From positions 1 through 50,576 of the forward strand of contig JABJFI010000106.1 in the NCBI GenBank assembly GCA_018662825.1: a stretch of DNA of 50,576 bases, given 5' to 3'. Within the stretch, counting starts at the first letter, position 1. Every line of letters starts with the position of its first letter. A program made the translations under genes and the position numbers. Positions 7,698-16,017 of this stretch are shown piece by piece. This DNA comes from Methanobacteriota archaeon (GTDB lineage Archaea > Thermoplasmatota > Poseidoniia > Poseidoniales > Poseidoniaceae). Under the pieces are notes generated by a model. That model did not search any database. It was not told where the DNA came from and was given only the letters and a program-made list of their open reading frames with translations.

Positions 7698-8000
7698 ATG
7701 AATGCTAAGAAAATTCAAGCGGTTCAACGCCGACTTTTACGCGTCCTTAACTCTTGGAAAGAACCGCATACTGATGTAGCCTTATCTGATTCTGAACAAA
7801 TCCTTGGCATTGATATTTCCCCAGAGGGGATAGTGCAAATCGCCATTACTCCACAACGCCCACATTGCCCCTGTTGCTTATTTGATTTGAGGGATTTGCG
7901 GAAAAAAATATCTTCGATTAAAGGCGTCATATCGGTTGAAATTCTCGTTAATGGCGTTCCTGCTTCCGAACGTTGGACTCGTGTACTCAATTCGGACTGA
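7698..8000 (+). CDS. DUF59/MIP18-like protein, possible Fe-S assembly factor
   Basis: DUF59 (MIP18, SufT, PaaD) proteins help assemble or transfer iron-sulfur clusters. The 100-residue protein has the expected order. A strand pair ILGIDISPEGIVQIAI comes first, then the cysteine motif PHCPCCLFDL near residues 53-62, then the helix and strand IKGVISVEILVNG and a final Trp in ASERWTRV. The CPCC form is denser in cysteine than the usual TxxxCP loop. GAGGTG precedes the ATG. It follows xseB by 33 bases. The fold assignment is by pattern and moderately sure; the function is inferred. Confidence 0.6.
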   Translation: MNAKKIQAVQRRLLRVLNSWKEPHTDVALSDSEQILGIDISPEGIVQIAITPQRPHCPCCLFDLRDLRKKISSIKGVISVEILVNGVPASERWTRVLNSD

Positions 8001-8078
8001 TGCGCCTGTGTAATATCAAATGAGCACAGAGGTTACAAACATTGTACCGCCTCAAGAACTGTTCTTTGAAATACACGC

Positions 8079-8900
8079 TCATTCAAATGGATCAAGGTGA
8101 ACAATTTGTTCAACATCAATTCTCTTGTATCCTCGCTCTCGGGCATTTTCTGCAGCTTTACTGAGCATCGACCTCATCCATCCTAATGACATTAGGGTCT
8201 TCATTTTGCCAATAGATTCGATGAAATGAACGGGGTTGCCGCCAAATTGAGCATTACTTCGAATATCGGATTCTAATTGTTCAATCACCATGTAATAGGT
8301 TTCCAGTAATTCTCCAATAGCGTCTTTTGTCACCGGCATTTTAGCATGGGTTTTGGCTAGAGAAAGAAGTGATGATTCGGTCAAAATGCCGCCGCCTTGA
8401 CTGACGACGAAATCTTCGGTTTGAGCAACTTCTTGATGCTCTTCATCTTCACTTGTCGCACCGATGTTCAAACCTGTGATGGCGATTTCTAAGTGGCGTG
8501 GTTTTATTGTTGCCACTCTATCTTTTTCCGCAGCGACTTCAGCATGTTTGATTAACGTTGAAAGATGCTTTTCAATGTGAGAAATCCCTGCTTGAACCGC
8601 TGCAGAACCAACTGATTCTACCGCATCGATTTCAGCAATCATCAATTCACGTGTTCGATTGTAATTCAAACGAGTACGGTAAGGGTCATCCAAAGTTTTG
8701 CGCTCGGGGTCTTGTTGAAGTGTCGCTGCTTCCATCTCAGGTACATAGCGAGCAAGTTCTGCACAGACTAATTCCACCAACTGCTCTTTTACTGCACCGG
8801 CAAGTCTCATTTCAGTGTAATTTGATGCGACTGCACCTATGTGTCCGGTCGAGTAAGGCTTTGCCATACAAACAACACATCGCGGACATAACTTGAACAC
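8079..8900 (-). CDS. Protein with two possible histone folds
   Basis: No named family is recognised. Residues about 96-143 read like a histone fold long helix plus short helix: AAVQAGISHIEKHL, then KHAEVAAEKDRV and TIKPRHLEIAITGL. This resembles the archaeal histone ending (AKHAGRKTIKAEDIELA). A second similar pattern occurs in the last 85 residues: PVTKDAIGELLETYYMV, then GWMRSMLSKAAENARERG and KRIDVEQIVHL. The two are separated by an acidic linker (SEDEEHQEVAQTED). The open frame starts at GTG 8900 with a CPRCVVC motif; ATG 8867 (MAKPYSTGH) is an alternative that loses it. It is the last gene of a minus-strand group that begins with a DNA methyltransferase. The histone-fold reading needs structural confirmation. 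Confidence 0.5.
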   Translation of the reverse strand: MFKLCPRCVVCMAKPYSTGHIGAVASNYTEMRLAGAVKEQLVELVCAELARYVPEMEAATLQQDPERKTLDDPYRTRLNYNRTRELMIAEIDAVESVGSAAVQAGISHIEKHLSTLIKHAEVAAEKDRVATIKPRHLEIAITGLNIGATSEDEEHQEVAQTEDFVVSQGGGILTESSLLSLAKTHAKMPVTKDAIGELLETYYMVIEQLESDIRSNAQFGGNPVHFIESIGKMKTLMSLGWMRSMLSKAAENARERGYKRIDVEQIVHLDPFE

Positions 8901-8918
8901 TATGGTGAAATTTGTTGC

Positions 8919-9182
8919 TCATTCAACCATGCCGTCATCTCGACCCATGGCTTGAGAAATTTCCCATGCATGCAAACATTCATGTCCGCCCAAAAAGCCA
9001 CCTGCTTCTCGACTTGGGCCAACAAATTCAGAACCACAAAATTGACAAAATACACTGACTATTGGTTCGTTGTAATATGTTCCATTCGGAGTTTTTCTTT
9101 CCAGTATACGCTTTCCAACATCTTCATGGGTCCAGCCTTCCATCTTTTCACAAATTTCGTCTTCAGTTTGTTCTTGTGTCAT
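8919..9182 (-). CDS. Small zinc-binding protein (CxxC...HxxxxH)
   Basis: The protein has 87 residues. A probable zinc site is formed by FCQFCGSEF and GGHECLHAWE, a Cys2-His2-like arrangement with about 20 residues between the pairs. The rest is acidic. I start it at ATG 9182 (MTQEQTEDEI), two bases after the stop of the M24 peptidase. An ATG at 9209 would overlap the peptidase end. The tight spacing points to one transcript with its neighbours. The function is unknown. Confidence 0.65.
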   Translation of the reverse strand: MTQEQTEDEICEKMEGWTHEDVGKRILERKTPNGTYYNEPIVSVFCQFCGSEFVGPSREAGGFLGGHECLHAWEISQAMGRDDGMVE

Positions 9183-9184
9183 CT

Positions 9185-10441
9185 TTACCACTCCGTTAAC
9201 CAAGGCCAAGCACCATCAGCAGTTACTGGGCGCATTCCTTCATCATCACGAATCCAAGTATCTTCACTGCCGATACTGCCTTCTTGATAGACCACTTTCG
9301 GTTCAATCGCCATAGTCCCTCCAATCGGTAATGGGCGGTCAAAGCCTGCCGCCACAACTGGAGATTCATCCAATTGTAGCCCAACTGAATGACCGAGGAA
9401 TCGACTTTGGTCAGGCTTCATTCCCATGAGATTGTCCTGATATCCAAGTTCAACCGCGAGGGCAAAAGCTTGCTCCCATGCGGCTTCACATGTGTCGCCT
9501 TGGTCCAACACATCAACGACTGTATCCTTGATTGCCAACATATCTTCAAGGCGTTGATGCCATTGTTGAGAAAGAGTTCCTGCAACAAACATTCTCGTCA
9601 TATCTACAATATAACCGCGATGAGCATGGACGAGGTCGACCAAAACCGGCTCATTGGTTTTGATTCGATTGAATCCTGACCCCATACCTGAAAGTGGATG
9701 GGCGCCTGTTCCGCCAACTGCAGAATCGAAGAAAGACGGTATTCCACCTGCACGCCCTGAAACGATGACTCCTCGGTCACACTGAAGTGGGAATCGACGC
9801 ATATGGATATTTCCGCCAAACCCTTCTGAACGGCTGATTGCTTCTGCAGCTGCAACCAATTCCAATTCACTGACTCCTTCACCACCTATTGCTTCGACCG
9901 CTTCAAACATTCGGATTTGGATTTCAGCAGCGACCTCCATTTGCTCCATTTCCCATGCTGACTTTGTTTCTCGCTGTCGATGAATGATGGATGTGACATC
10001 TGGACATTTCCCAAATTCACTGAAGATATTTACAAAACGTTCAGAATAAGTGGCAGGTATCTCTCCAAATTGAAGACCAGGTGCGGAGGTCACTCCACGC
10101 TGACGGAGTTTGGAAACCAATTGTGCCATTCTAGGGAATGCGATAATCTCGTGAGGTGCGTTGTCGCCACCGCCTTCAAAGCGTGCACGTTGAAGTGAAC
10201 GGCGAACAAAGAGTACTGACTGGCTGTTTTCAGCACCGTGTGCAGGGATGTACATCGAAGCACTTTGCCGTCCGCCTGCATAATAGTAAAGGTCAACAGG
10301 ATGTTGGATGAAAGCACCAGAAAATCCTGCCTCGGCTAAGTATTCTCCCAACCGATATTGGCGGGCCGATAATTCTGAAACTGGAACTCTCCAGTCCTCC
10401 CCTTCGGGCCCAGTTAGGTCAGCCTCATTCCAACCGGTCAT
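9185..10441 (-). CDS. M24 family metallopeptidase (Xaa-Pro aminopeptidase-like)
   Basis: This is a pita-bread-fold metallopeptidase that probably removes N-terminal residues before proline. The N-terminal domain includes FIQHPVDLYYYAG. The catalytic domain carries all five metal ligands: two Asp in VDLVHAHRGYIVDMTRMF (D-x10-D), His in FLGHSVGLQLDESP, Glu in AIEPKVV and Glu in GSEDTWI. The enzyme is therefore probably active. I start at ATG 10441 (MTGWNEADL). An in-frame ATG at 10507 adds 22 residues unlike the family and overlaps the methyltransferase gene. It is co-oriented with the genes on both sides with very small gaps. Its substrate cannot be read from sequence. Confidence 0.85.
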   Translation of the reverse strand: MTGWNEADLTGPEGEDWRVPVSELSARQYRLGEYLAEAGFSGAFIQHPVDLYYYAGGRQSASMYIPAHGAENSQSVLFVRRSLQRARFEGGGDNAPHEIIAFPRMAQLVSKLRQRGVTSAPGLQFGEIPATYSERFVNIFSEFGKCPDVTSIIHRQRETKSAWEMEQMEVAAEIQIRMFEAVEAIGGEGVSELELVAAAEAISRSEGFGGNIHMRRFPLQCDRGVIVSGRAGGIPSFFDSAVGGTGAHPLSGMGSGFNRIKTNEPVLVDLVHAHRGYIVDMTRMFVAGTLSQQWHQRLEDMLAIKDTVVDVLDQGDTCEAAWEQAFALAVELGYQDNLMGMKPDQSRFLGHSVGLQLDESPVVAAGFDRPLPIGGTMAIEPKVVYQEGSIGSEDTWIRDDEGMRPVTADGAWPWLTEW

Positions 10442-10479
10442 GGTTGAAGGGTGATGGCGACCGTTCAAAACGGCTCCGC

Positions 10480-11436
10480 TTAAACTTCGACAACCGGAGC
10501 GGTCCAAGCATCGGTATCATCAAGACGTTTTTGAGCGATGTCACAATACTCTTCGGAGAGATCAACGCCGATGTAGATGCGGCCTGTCATCTTCGCTGCC
10601 ACGCATGTTGAACCTGAACCATTGAAGGGGTCAAGAACGATGTCTCCTGCAAAGGAATACATCTCTATGCACCGCTTTGGCAATTCTACTGGGAAAGGGG
10701 CTGGATGATTAACACGCGAAGCCCGTTCAGTCGGAAATGACCATATCGATTTGGTATGGTGAATGAAATCATCACGTGGTATCGTATCGATTCGTCCTTC
10801 TGCACGTTCTGATTTCTCGCGCATAAGTTTGTAATTGCCTTTTGAGAATACAAGCAGGTATTCATGAACATCTCGTAGACAAGGATTGCTTGCACTTTGG
10901 AAAGAACCCCAAGCACAAGATGACCCAGCACTTGCTGATTTATCCCAAATGATTTCACCTCGCATCAAAAAGCCGAGTTGATTCATCATGATGTTAATGT
11001 GGCTGGATAGGGGAATGTACGGCTTACGACCAAGGTTAGCAACATTAACGACCATTCGGCCCCCTGGGGCGAGAACTCGATAACATTCGGCAAATACATC
11101 ATACAACAATTCAAGATATTCGCTCAACGATAGGTCTTCATCGTAGGCTTTACTGGCGTTATACGGTGGCGAGGTGACGACCAATTGAACGCAGTTATCA
11201 GGCAAGTCCAAATTTCGGGAATCTCCAGTAATGAGGGTGTTTGCAAGCGTCGGTGGTAGTTCCTGTTGTTTTCCAACATCTCGGCTTGAAACAATTCCAT
11301 CATAGAGGCGACTGCCATAGTAGACCGAGGAATCGTGGCCTTCTCGCTTAGAGACACCAAATGAAGATGTGCTGGTACCAGCGCGACGACGTGGACCCTT
11401 GAGGGTTTCATCCTCTGCCGGTCCTTCCTGCGCCAT
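10480..11436 (-). CDS. DNA amino-methyltransferase, TSPPYN type (probably N4-cytosine)
   Basis: The protein has the N4/N6 DNA methyltransferase fold with motifs in beta-group order. Catalytic motif IV is TSPPYN at residues 88-93. A motif-VIII-like middle follows, and SAM-binding motif I ([13 protein letters not shown]) lies near the C-terminus. The SPPY form is common in N4-cytosine enzymes, so N4-methylcytosine is the likelier product; N6-adenine is not excluded. The first 60 residues are polar and family-free. No restriction endonuclease is adjacent, so it appears to be an orphan methylase. Upstream and divergent lies pgk. Downstream on the same strand follow the M24 peptidase, a small zinc protein and the histone-fold-like protein. 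Confidence 0.88.
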   Translation of the reverse strand: MAQEGPAEDETLKGPRRRAGTSTSSFGVSKREGHDSSVYYGSRLYDGIVSSRDVGKQQELPPTLANTLITGDSRNLDLPDNCVQLVVTSPPYNASKAYDEDLSLSEYLELLYDVFAECYRVLAPGGRMVVNVANLGRKPYIPLSSHINIMMNQLGFLMRGEIIWDKSASAGSSCAWGSFQSASNPCLRDVHEYLLVFSKGNYKLMREKSERAEGRIDTIPRDDFIHHTKSIWSFPTERASRVNHPAPFPVELPKRCIEMYSFAGDIVLDPFNGSGSTCVAAKMTGRIYIGVDLSEEYCDIAQKRLDDTDAWTAPVVEV

Positions 11437-11576
11437 CCTTTGACAGCGAACTTTACGGCTTTATCACCTTTCGCGCCAAGTTGAGGGGTGAGACGCGCGG
11501 TTGTTGGGTTCAGAAAAAGAACCGTTGGGTTATTTCATCCGTTGCAATGAAAAGCCGAAGGCTTCTGGAATGTTCA

Positions 11577-12836
11577 ATGGCGAGTGTCTTGACCCTCGAC
11601 AATGTCAATGTCGACAACATGACTGTCTTGGTTCGTGTTGATATCAACTGTCCACTTCTCCCAGGCACCAAATCCTTCCTCGATACCACTCGTATTCGTG
11701 CCATTGTTCCCACATTAAACAGATTGACAAGTGCAAAAGTTGTGCTCCTTGCCCACCAATCTCGGCCCGGAAAACAAGATTTCACTTCTACTCTTGGCCA
11801 TTCTCGCGAACTCGGACGCCTCCTTGGCCGGCCTGTAAAGTGGGTGGATGACCTTTATGGCGACAAAGCAATGAAAGGAATTGAGGCATTACAATGTGGA
11901 GAAATTCTCATGTTGGACAATGTTCGGATGTATGATGAAGAAATCAAAACAAAAGGTGATTTTAATGCACATTCCGAAACCACATTGGTTCAAAATTTAG
12001 CCAGTGTTGCCGATTTATTTGTCTATGATGCTTTTGCTTGTGCTCACCGTAGCACTCCATCTGGTGTTGGATTTACTCATTTGATTCCTTGCGTTGCTGG
12101 AGAATTAATGAAATCTGAAATCTCAAAACTCGATCATGCATTGAATAATCCGTCACGACCCTGTATTGCCGTGTTGGGTGGAATCAAAGTCGATGATTCG
12201 ATTCTTGTAGCCGACAATATGCTTCGCAACAATATTTGTGACGAGTTTTGGCCAACAGGCGGTGTTGCGAACCTACTCTTGGAACTTTCTGGAATTGAAA
12301 TTGGTGTTTTGAACCATGACTTTTTGGTTAATGAATTAGGTAAATCATGGCATCAAACTGTTGAAACTGCCAAATCACTGTTACGTGACTTCGGCTCAAA
12401 AATACATCTACCTGTAGATGTTGCTGCTAATGTCGAAGATAATCGGGTTGACCTTGAGGTCTCCAAACTTCCAATAGATGCTCCGATTTTTGACCTTGGA
12501 ATCCAATCCATACGTAACCTCTCTGCGGCAATAAAATCTGCTGGAACTGTCCACCTCAATGGCCCTGCGGGCGTGTTTGAACTTCCTGATTTTGCTTTTG
12601 GAACCATTGAAATGTTGAATGCGTGTGCTGAAACCAAAGGATATGTCGTCGTTGGCGGAGGTCATACCGCTACACTCATCTCCAAGTATGGGCTTTCCAA
12701 GAATATGGGTCACCTTTCAACAGGCGGTGGTGCATGTTTGGACTATATTGCTGGAAAAACACTCCCCGCTATTGCAAGTCTTGAAGCAAGTGCAGAAGCG
12801 TTTACCCTCAACATTGCACGAAGCGTCGATCAATGA
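11577..12836 (+). CDS. pgk: Phosphoglycerate kinase, archaeal type
   Basis: Pgk interconverts 1,3-bisphosphoglycerate + ADP and 3-phosphoglycerate + ATP in glycolysis and gluconeogenesis. Conserved elements appear in order: LVRVDINCPL, substrate-binding HQSRPG, the Lys in LGGIKVDDS, NGPAGVFELP, and the nucleotide loop GGGHTATLISKYG followed by LSTGGGACLDYIAGK. These are the archaeal forms of the motifs. I start at ATG 11577 (MASVLTLDNV), giving 419 residues. The open frame reaches back to 11481, but those residues are basic and unlike Pgk. The stop lies two bases from the 3' end of a tRNA-Thr gene on the other strand. Confidence 0.93.
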   Translation: MASVLTLDNVNVDNMTVLVRVDINCPLLPGTKSFLDTTRIRAIVPTLNRLTSAKVVLLAHQSRPGKQDFTSTLGHSRELGRLLGRPVKWVDDLYGDKAMKGIEALQCGEILMLDNVRMYDEEIKTKGDFNAHSETTLVQNLASVADLFVYDAFACAHRSTPSGVGFTHLIPCVAGELMKSEISKLDHALNNPSRPCIAVLGGIKVDDSILVADNMLRNNICDEFWPTGGVANLLLELSGIEIGVLNHDFLVNELGKSWHQTVETAKSLLRDFGSKIHLPVDVAANVEDNRVDLEVSKLPIDAPIFDLGIQSIRNLSAAIKSAGTVHLNGPAGVFELPDFAFGTIEMLNACAETKGYVVVGGGHTATLISKYGLSKNMGHLSTGGGACLDYIAGKTLPAIASLEASAEAFTLNIARSVDQ

Positions 12837-12838
12837 AG

Positions 12839-12911
12839 AGCCACTGGGGAGGTTCGAACTCCCGACCTCCTGATTACGAATCAGGTGCTATACCAGCTAA
12901 GCCACAGTGGC
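12839..12911 (-). tRNA. tRNA-Thr (anticodon CGU)
   Basis: Read on the minus strand, the 73 bases fold as a full cloverleaf. The acceptor GCCACTG pairs with CAGTGGC and the D-arm is GCTTAGCTGGTATAGC. The anticodon stem CCTGA/TCAGG carries loop TTCGTAA, and the T-arm is GGGAG-TTCGAAC-CTCCC. The anticodon CGT reads ACG (Thr). The discriminator base is U, as expected for archaeal tRNA-Thr. CCA is not encoded, and no intron is present. Confidence 0.95.
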
Positions 12912-12989
12912 GCAATCCATCCGCAGCATCGAATGGACATAAGACAAACGGTTGAAAGCGTTCATGAGGGTTGAGCCTAACCCAAGTTC

Positions 12990-14249
12990 ATGGCCGATGA
13001 TGCGAGTGTGCGCTATCGCAACGCGGTTTTGTATGATGAAAGCGGCAATAAGCACGTTGGTGATGTACTCCTTCACCAAGATGGTGGATGGTCAAAATCA
13101 AACGGGGATGAAGATGTTCAACGAGAACTGGATGGTTCTGGAAGGCTCATCACACGAAGTTTACAAAATTGGCATACTCATCTCGCAATGCAATTGAATG
13201 CCCGAGATTTTAGCGATGGATTTCCTCTACACCGATGGTTGAACGAAGCGGTATTCCCTACTGAAGCACGATTGAACCCTGAATATGTTCGTGTTGGCGC
13301 TCAAGCAGCAGCAGCGGAAATGATTCGAACAGGTTCTTCATTTGCAGCTGACATGTATTTTTATCCTTTAGTTACTGGAGAAATACTTGAGAATGCTGGA
13401 TTGCGCGGCTTGGTCGGCGGTCCAGTCAGTGATGCGGCATTGCCTTCACACCCAGATGCGGCTTCTGCTCTTGATGAACTTGACTCTATTCTTAAGCAGC
13501 AGAAAAGTGATGATAAAATTCAGTATGCAATTGCGACCCATTCAGTATATCTTTGTAGTGAAGATACACTCCGTAGAGCGTCGGAACTCGCTGAAAAAAG
13601 AAAGGCTCGCCTTCACATTCATGTCAGTGAAACACGTAAAGAAATCGCTGACTGCCATCAAAAAACAGGATATTATCCTGTTGAATACCTCAATAACATT
13701 GATTTTTTCAAGCCTGGCACTGTATGTGCTCACGCATCATGGGTGAAGAAAAATGAAATTCGAATGTTAGCGGAACATGGGGTCACTGCAGTTCATTGCC
13801 CATCTTCAAATATGAAAATTGCTTGTGGAGGAACCATGTCACTTCCAGCGTTCAATGACGCTGGTGTCGATGTGAGGATAGGCACAGATGGGGCTGCTTC
13901 ATCCGGTAGTGGCCTCAATATGTTGGCAGAGGCTCGTCTAGCAGCATTGGTTCAACGGCATGACCATTGGGATGCTACCTTGCTCCCAGCTACAGATGTC
14001 TTTGAAATGGCTACCAAAGGTAGTTCTGATTGGGCAGTATGGAATCTTGATGATATTAGAATGCGGCCTTTTGGCCGTTCAGGAAATCGGCATCTTGCAA
14101 ATCTCATATTCAATGGAGCAGATTGTATGGATTTGTGGGTTGATGGACAAGCACTTCGAATGAATGGTAATACGCAAACTATTGATGAAGAGTCGGCTTG
14201 GAATGAATTGGACTTAGCAGTAGGCACCTATTACGAAGGTGTCGAATAA
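12990..14249 (+). CDS. Amidohydrolase: SAH/MTA/5'-deoxyadenosine deaminase-like
   Basis: This is a metal-dependent deaminase of the amidohydrolase superfamily, close to the MtaD/DadD group. That group converts S-adenosylhomocysteine, methylthioadenosine or 5'-deoxyadenosine to the inosine form. Visible elements are the metal site HTH at residues 62-64 (NWHTHLA), then HIHVSETRKE, CAHASW, VHCPSSNMKIACGG and the metal Asp in RIGTDGAASSGSGLNM. The C-terminal part carries the FEMATKGSSDWAVW and GADCMDLWVDG segments typical of these deaminases. At 419 residues it is full length. It would clear the by-products of SAM chemistry. Exact substrate preference is not readable. It stands alone between tRNA-Thr and a convergent membrane-protein gene. 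Confidence 0.85.
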   Translation: MADDASVRYRNAVLYDESGNKHVGDVLLHQDGGWSKSNGDEDVQRELDGSGRLITRSLQNWHTHLAMQLNARDFSDGFPLHRWLNEAVFPTEARLNPEYVRVGAQAAAAEMIRTGSSFAADMYFYPLVTGEILENAGLRGLVGGPVSDAALPSHPDAASALDELDSILKQQKSDDKIQYAIATHSVYLCSEDTLRRASELAEKRKARLHIHVSETRKEIADCHQKTGYYPVEYLNNIDFFKPGTVCAHASWVKKNEIRMLAEHGVTAVHCPSSNMKIACGGTMSLPAFNDAGVDVRIGTDGAASSGSGLNMLAEARLAALVQRHDHWDATLLPATDVFEMATKGSSDWAVWNLDDIRMRPFGRSGNRHLANLIFNGADCMDLWVDGQALRMNGNTQTIDEESAWNELDLAVGTYYEGVE

Positions 14250-14795
14250 TCATTTCATTCTAGAAAGACCAAAACCACCGATACCAATCAGGAAACTGAA
14301 GAGATAGGTTGGGAACGATGCTGAGAGTTTGACCTCGTAATGAAGATTCAATTCAGCCCCTTGAGGAAGTACGCCCGACTGCGTGCCGATTCCTGCATAA
14401 TATTCACCGGAAATGACGTGCCATTCAGCACCAGCATTTCCATCAGACGCTGTGGCCTCATATCCTGTGTCACCATATTGGCATGTTTTACTACTTGATT
14501 CAGATTGGAGGAAGGCTCCACCGCTTGCCCTGATTCCATCGCATTGGTCTTTCTTGGTTTCATCTGCAATCACCAAAAAAATGTCATCTCGGTCCCATGT
14601 AATGGTTGTATCAGCACTCACAAAAAGTCCAACCGGATTACCGGGTAGTGCCTCTTCAGAAAAGAATACAAATCCATCGATGTTTGGTGTTGGTATCTCT
14701 TCCACTTCTCCCTCAATTGTATAGCCTATCGTGCCTATTACCATGATGAAAATAGCAAGACCTGCCATGGAATAACCAATTATTTTACTTTGCAT
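14250..14795 (-). CDS. Small exported protein with two membrane helices
   Basis: The 181-residue protein has an N-terminal hydrophobic helix (IIGYSMAGLAIFIMVIGTIGY), an extracellular beta-rich domain of about 125 residues with two cysteines, and a C-terminal hydrophobic helix (YLFSFLIGIGGFG). No family is recognised. GAGGTGA stands seven bases before ATG 14795, which fixes the start. It follows the calcium antiporter gene by 12 bases on the same strand, so they are likely co-expressed. Its stop directly abuts that of the convergent deaminase gene. Confidence 0.7.
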   Translation of the reverse strand: MQSKIIGYSMAGLAIFIMVIGTIGYTIEGEVEEIPTPNIDGFVFFSEEALPGNPVGLFVSADTTITWDRDDIFLVIADETKKDQCDGIRASGGAFLQSESSSKTCQYGDTGYEATASDGNAGAEWHVISGEYYAGIGTQSGVLPQGAELNLHYEVKLSASFPTYLFSFLIGIGGFGLSRMK

Positions 14796-14807
14796 CAATA
14801 ATTCACC

Positions 14808-15968
14808 TCACATTTGGTAGAAAGCTAAAGCCAGAATAACATAACTTGCCAACAACATTGCCCCTTCAAGCCAATTTGATTTACCGTCACTTAAAATTGA
14901 ATTTGCCACTAAGACCGAGATGAACGTTGCTGCAGTTTCAAGAAGGCCAAATTCTAAAGTGAGTCCAACGCCAAGGAACCAAGCTAACAAAATCATCATG
15001 GGGGCGACAAACAAAGCAATTTGAACACTGCTGCCAATAGCAATCGCAATGGATAGGTCCATCTTATCTTTTCCAGCAACTAATACGGCGGTAAAGTGTT
15101 CCGCAGCATTACCAAAGAACGGTAGTAAGATTACTCCAATAAAGAGTTCTGGTAAATGCCATTTTTCAAGAGCGGCTTCAAGGCTGTGAACCAATATATG
15201 AGCCATCCATGCCACCATGATGGTCGAAAGAAGAAGAAGAATCCATGCATCCCTATTGGTCATGTGTGGGTCTTCGTGGTTACCATGGCCGGCTTCTGTA
15301 GCAAATACATCAACGTGGGTTTTGAGTTGGAACAATAATGCTAAACCATAGATAATGAGCAAAACAAGCGCTGCATAATGAGATAATTTTGCAACATCGC
15401 CTAATGAACCACCTGCATGATGTACTGCACTTGGAATAATAAAAGCAACAATTGCAAGTAACAAAAGAGAACCATTCATCTGCCCAGCATCTATGCTGAA
15501 ATTCTGCACTTTATGGTTGAGCCCTCCCCAGACCATGGCCAATCCAAGTACCAGCAAAAGATTGCCGAGAATCGAACCAATCAGAGATGCTTGGGTAACG
15601 GTAATCATTGTTTCAGCAATCTCTGGATTTTGTGATGCTGTATACAGCGCTAATCCGGCAATAATCATTTCGACGGCATTTCCAAAAGTGGCGTTGAGAA
15701 GTCCACCAACCGCTTCTCCGGTACGCAAAGCAATCTCTTCAGTTGCTTTCCCCATGAGAAAGGCGAGTGGCATGATTGCAATCATTGAGAATACAAATGC
15801 AACCTCTCCCATATGAGCATAGTTCGCGTAAACAGCAACTGGTATTGCTAAAAGAAGAAAATTCAGTTTATTCTTTCTTGGGTCAAACGATGATAAAAAA
15901 TGGTCCATGATTTCTTCGATGTCATCTGATAAATCGTTGATAGAATCGGCAATCTCATGTTTCGCCAT
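14808..15968 (-). CDS. Calcium/proton antiporter (CaxA/VCX1/ChaA family)
   Basis: This membrane antiporter is expected to export Ca2+ in exchange for H+. The two signature repeats of the CaCA superfamily are visible: FGNAVEMIIAGLAL in the first half and FFGNAAEHFTAVLVAGKDK in the second. Each has the GNxxE ion-binding core. About eleven transmembrane helices can be traced along the 386 residues. The first 40 residues form a polar cytoplasmic start with an acidic stretch. The gene is followed by the small two-helix membrane protein, probably in one transcript. Confidence 0.9.
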   Translation of the reverse strand: MAKHEIADSINDLSDDIEEIMDHFLSSFDPRKNKLNFLLLAIPVAVYANYAHMGEVAFVFSMIAIMPLAFLMGKATEEIALRTGEAVGGLLNATFGNAVEMIIAGLALYTASQNPEIAETMITVTQASLIGSILGNLLLVLGLAMVWGGLNHKVQNFSIDAGQMNGSLLLLAIVAFIIPSAVHHAGGSLGDVAKLSHYAALVLLIIYGLALLFQLKTHVDVFATEAGHGNHEDPHMTNRDAWILLLLSTIMVAWMAHILVHSLEAALEKWHLPELFIGVILLPFFGNAAEHFTAVLVAGKDKMDLSIAIAIGSSVQIALFVAPMMILLAWFLGVGLTLEFGLLETAATFISVLVANSILSDGKSNWLEGAMLLASYVILALAFYQM

Positions 15969-16017
15969 GTATTGGTCGAAGGGGGCACAGCCCTTGACTT
16001 CACCGCTTCAAAAGTGT

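Noticed and set aside
8079-11436. Possible restriction-modification or other defence system around the methyltransferase
   Set aside because: No nuclease, helicase or specificity gene is adjacent; the neighbours are a peptidase, a small zinc protein and a histone-fold-like protein.
12619-12873. Plus-strand frame that runs through the tRNA-Thr gene
   Set aside because: It overlaps the end of pgk in another frame and the antisense of the tRNA, with no domain.
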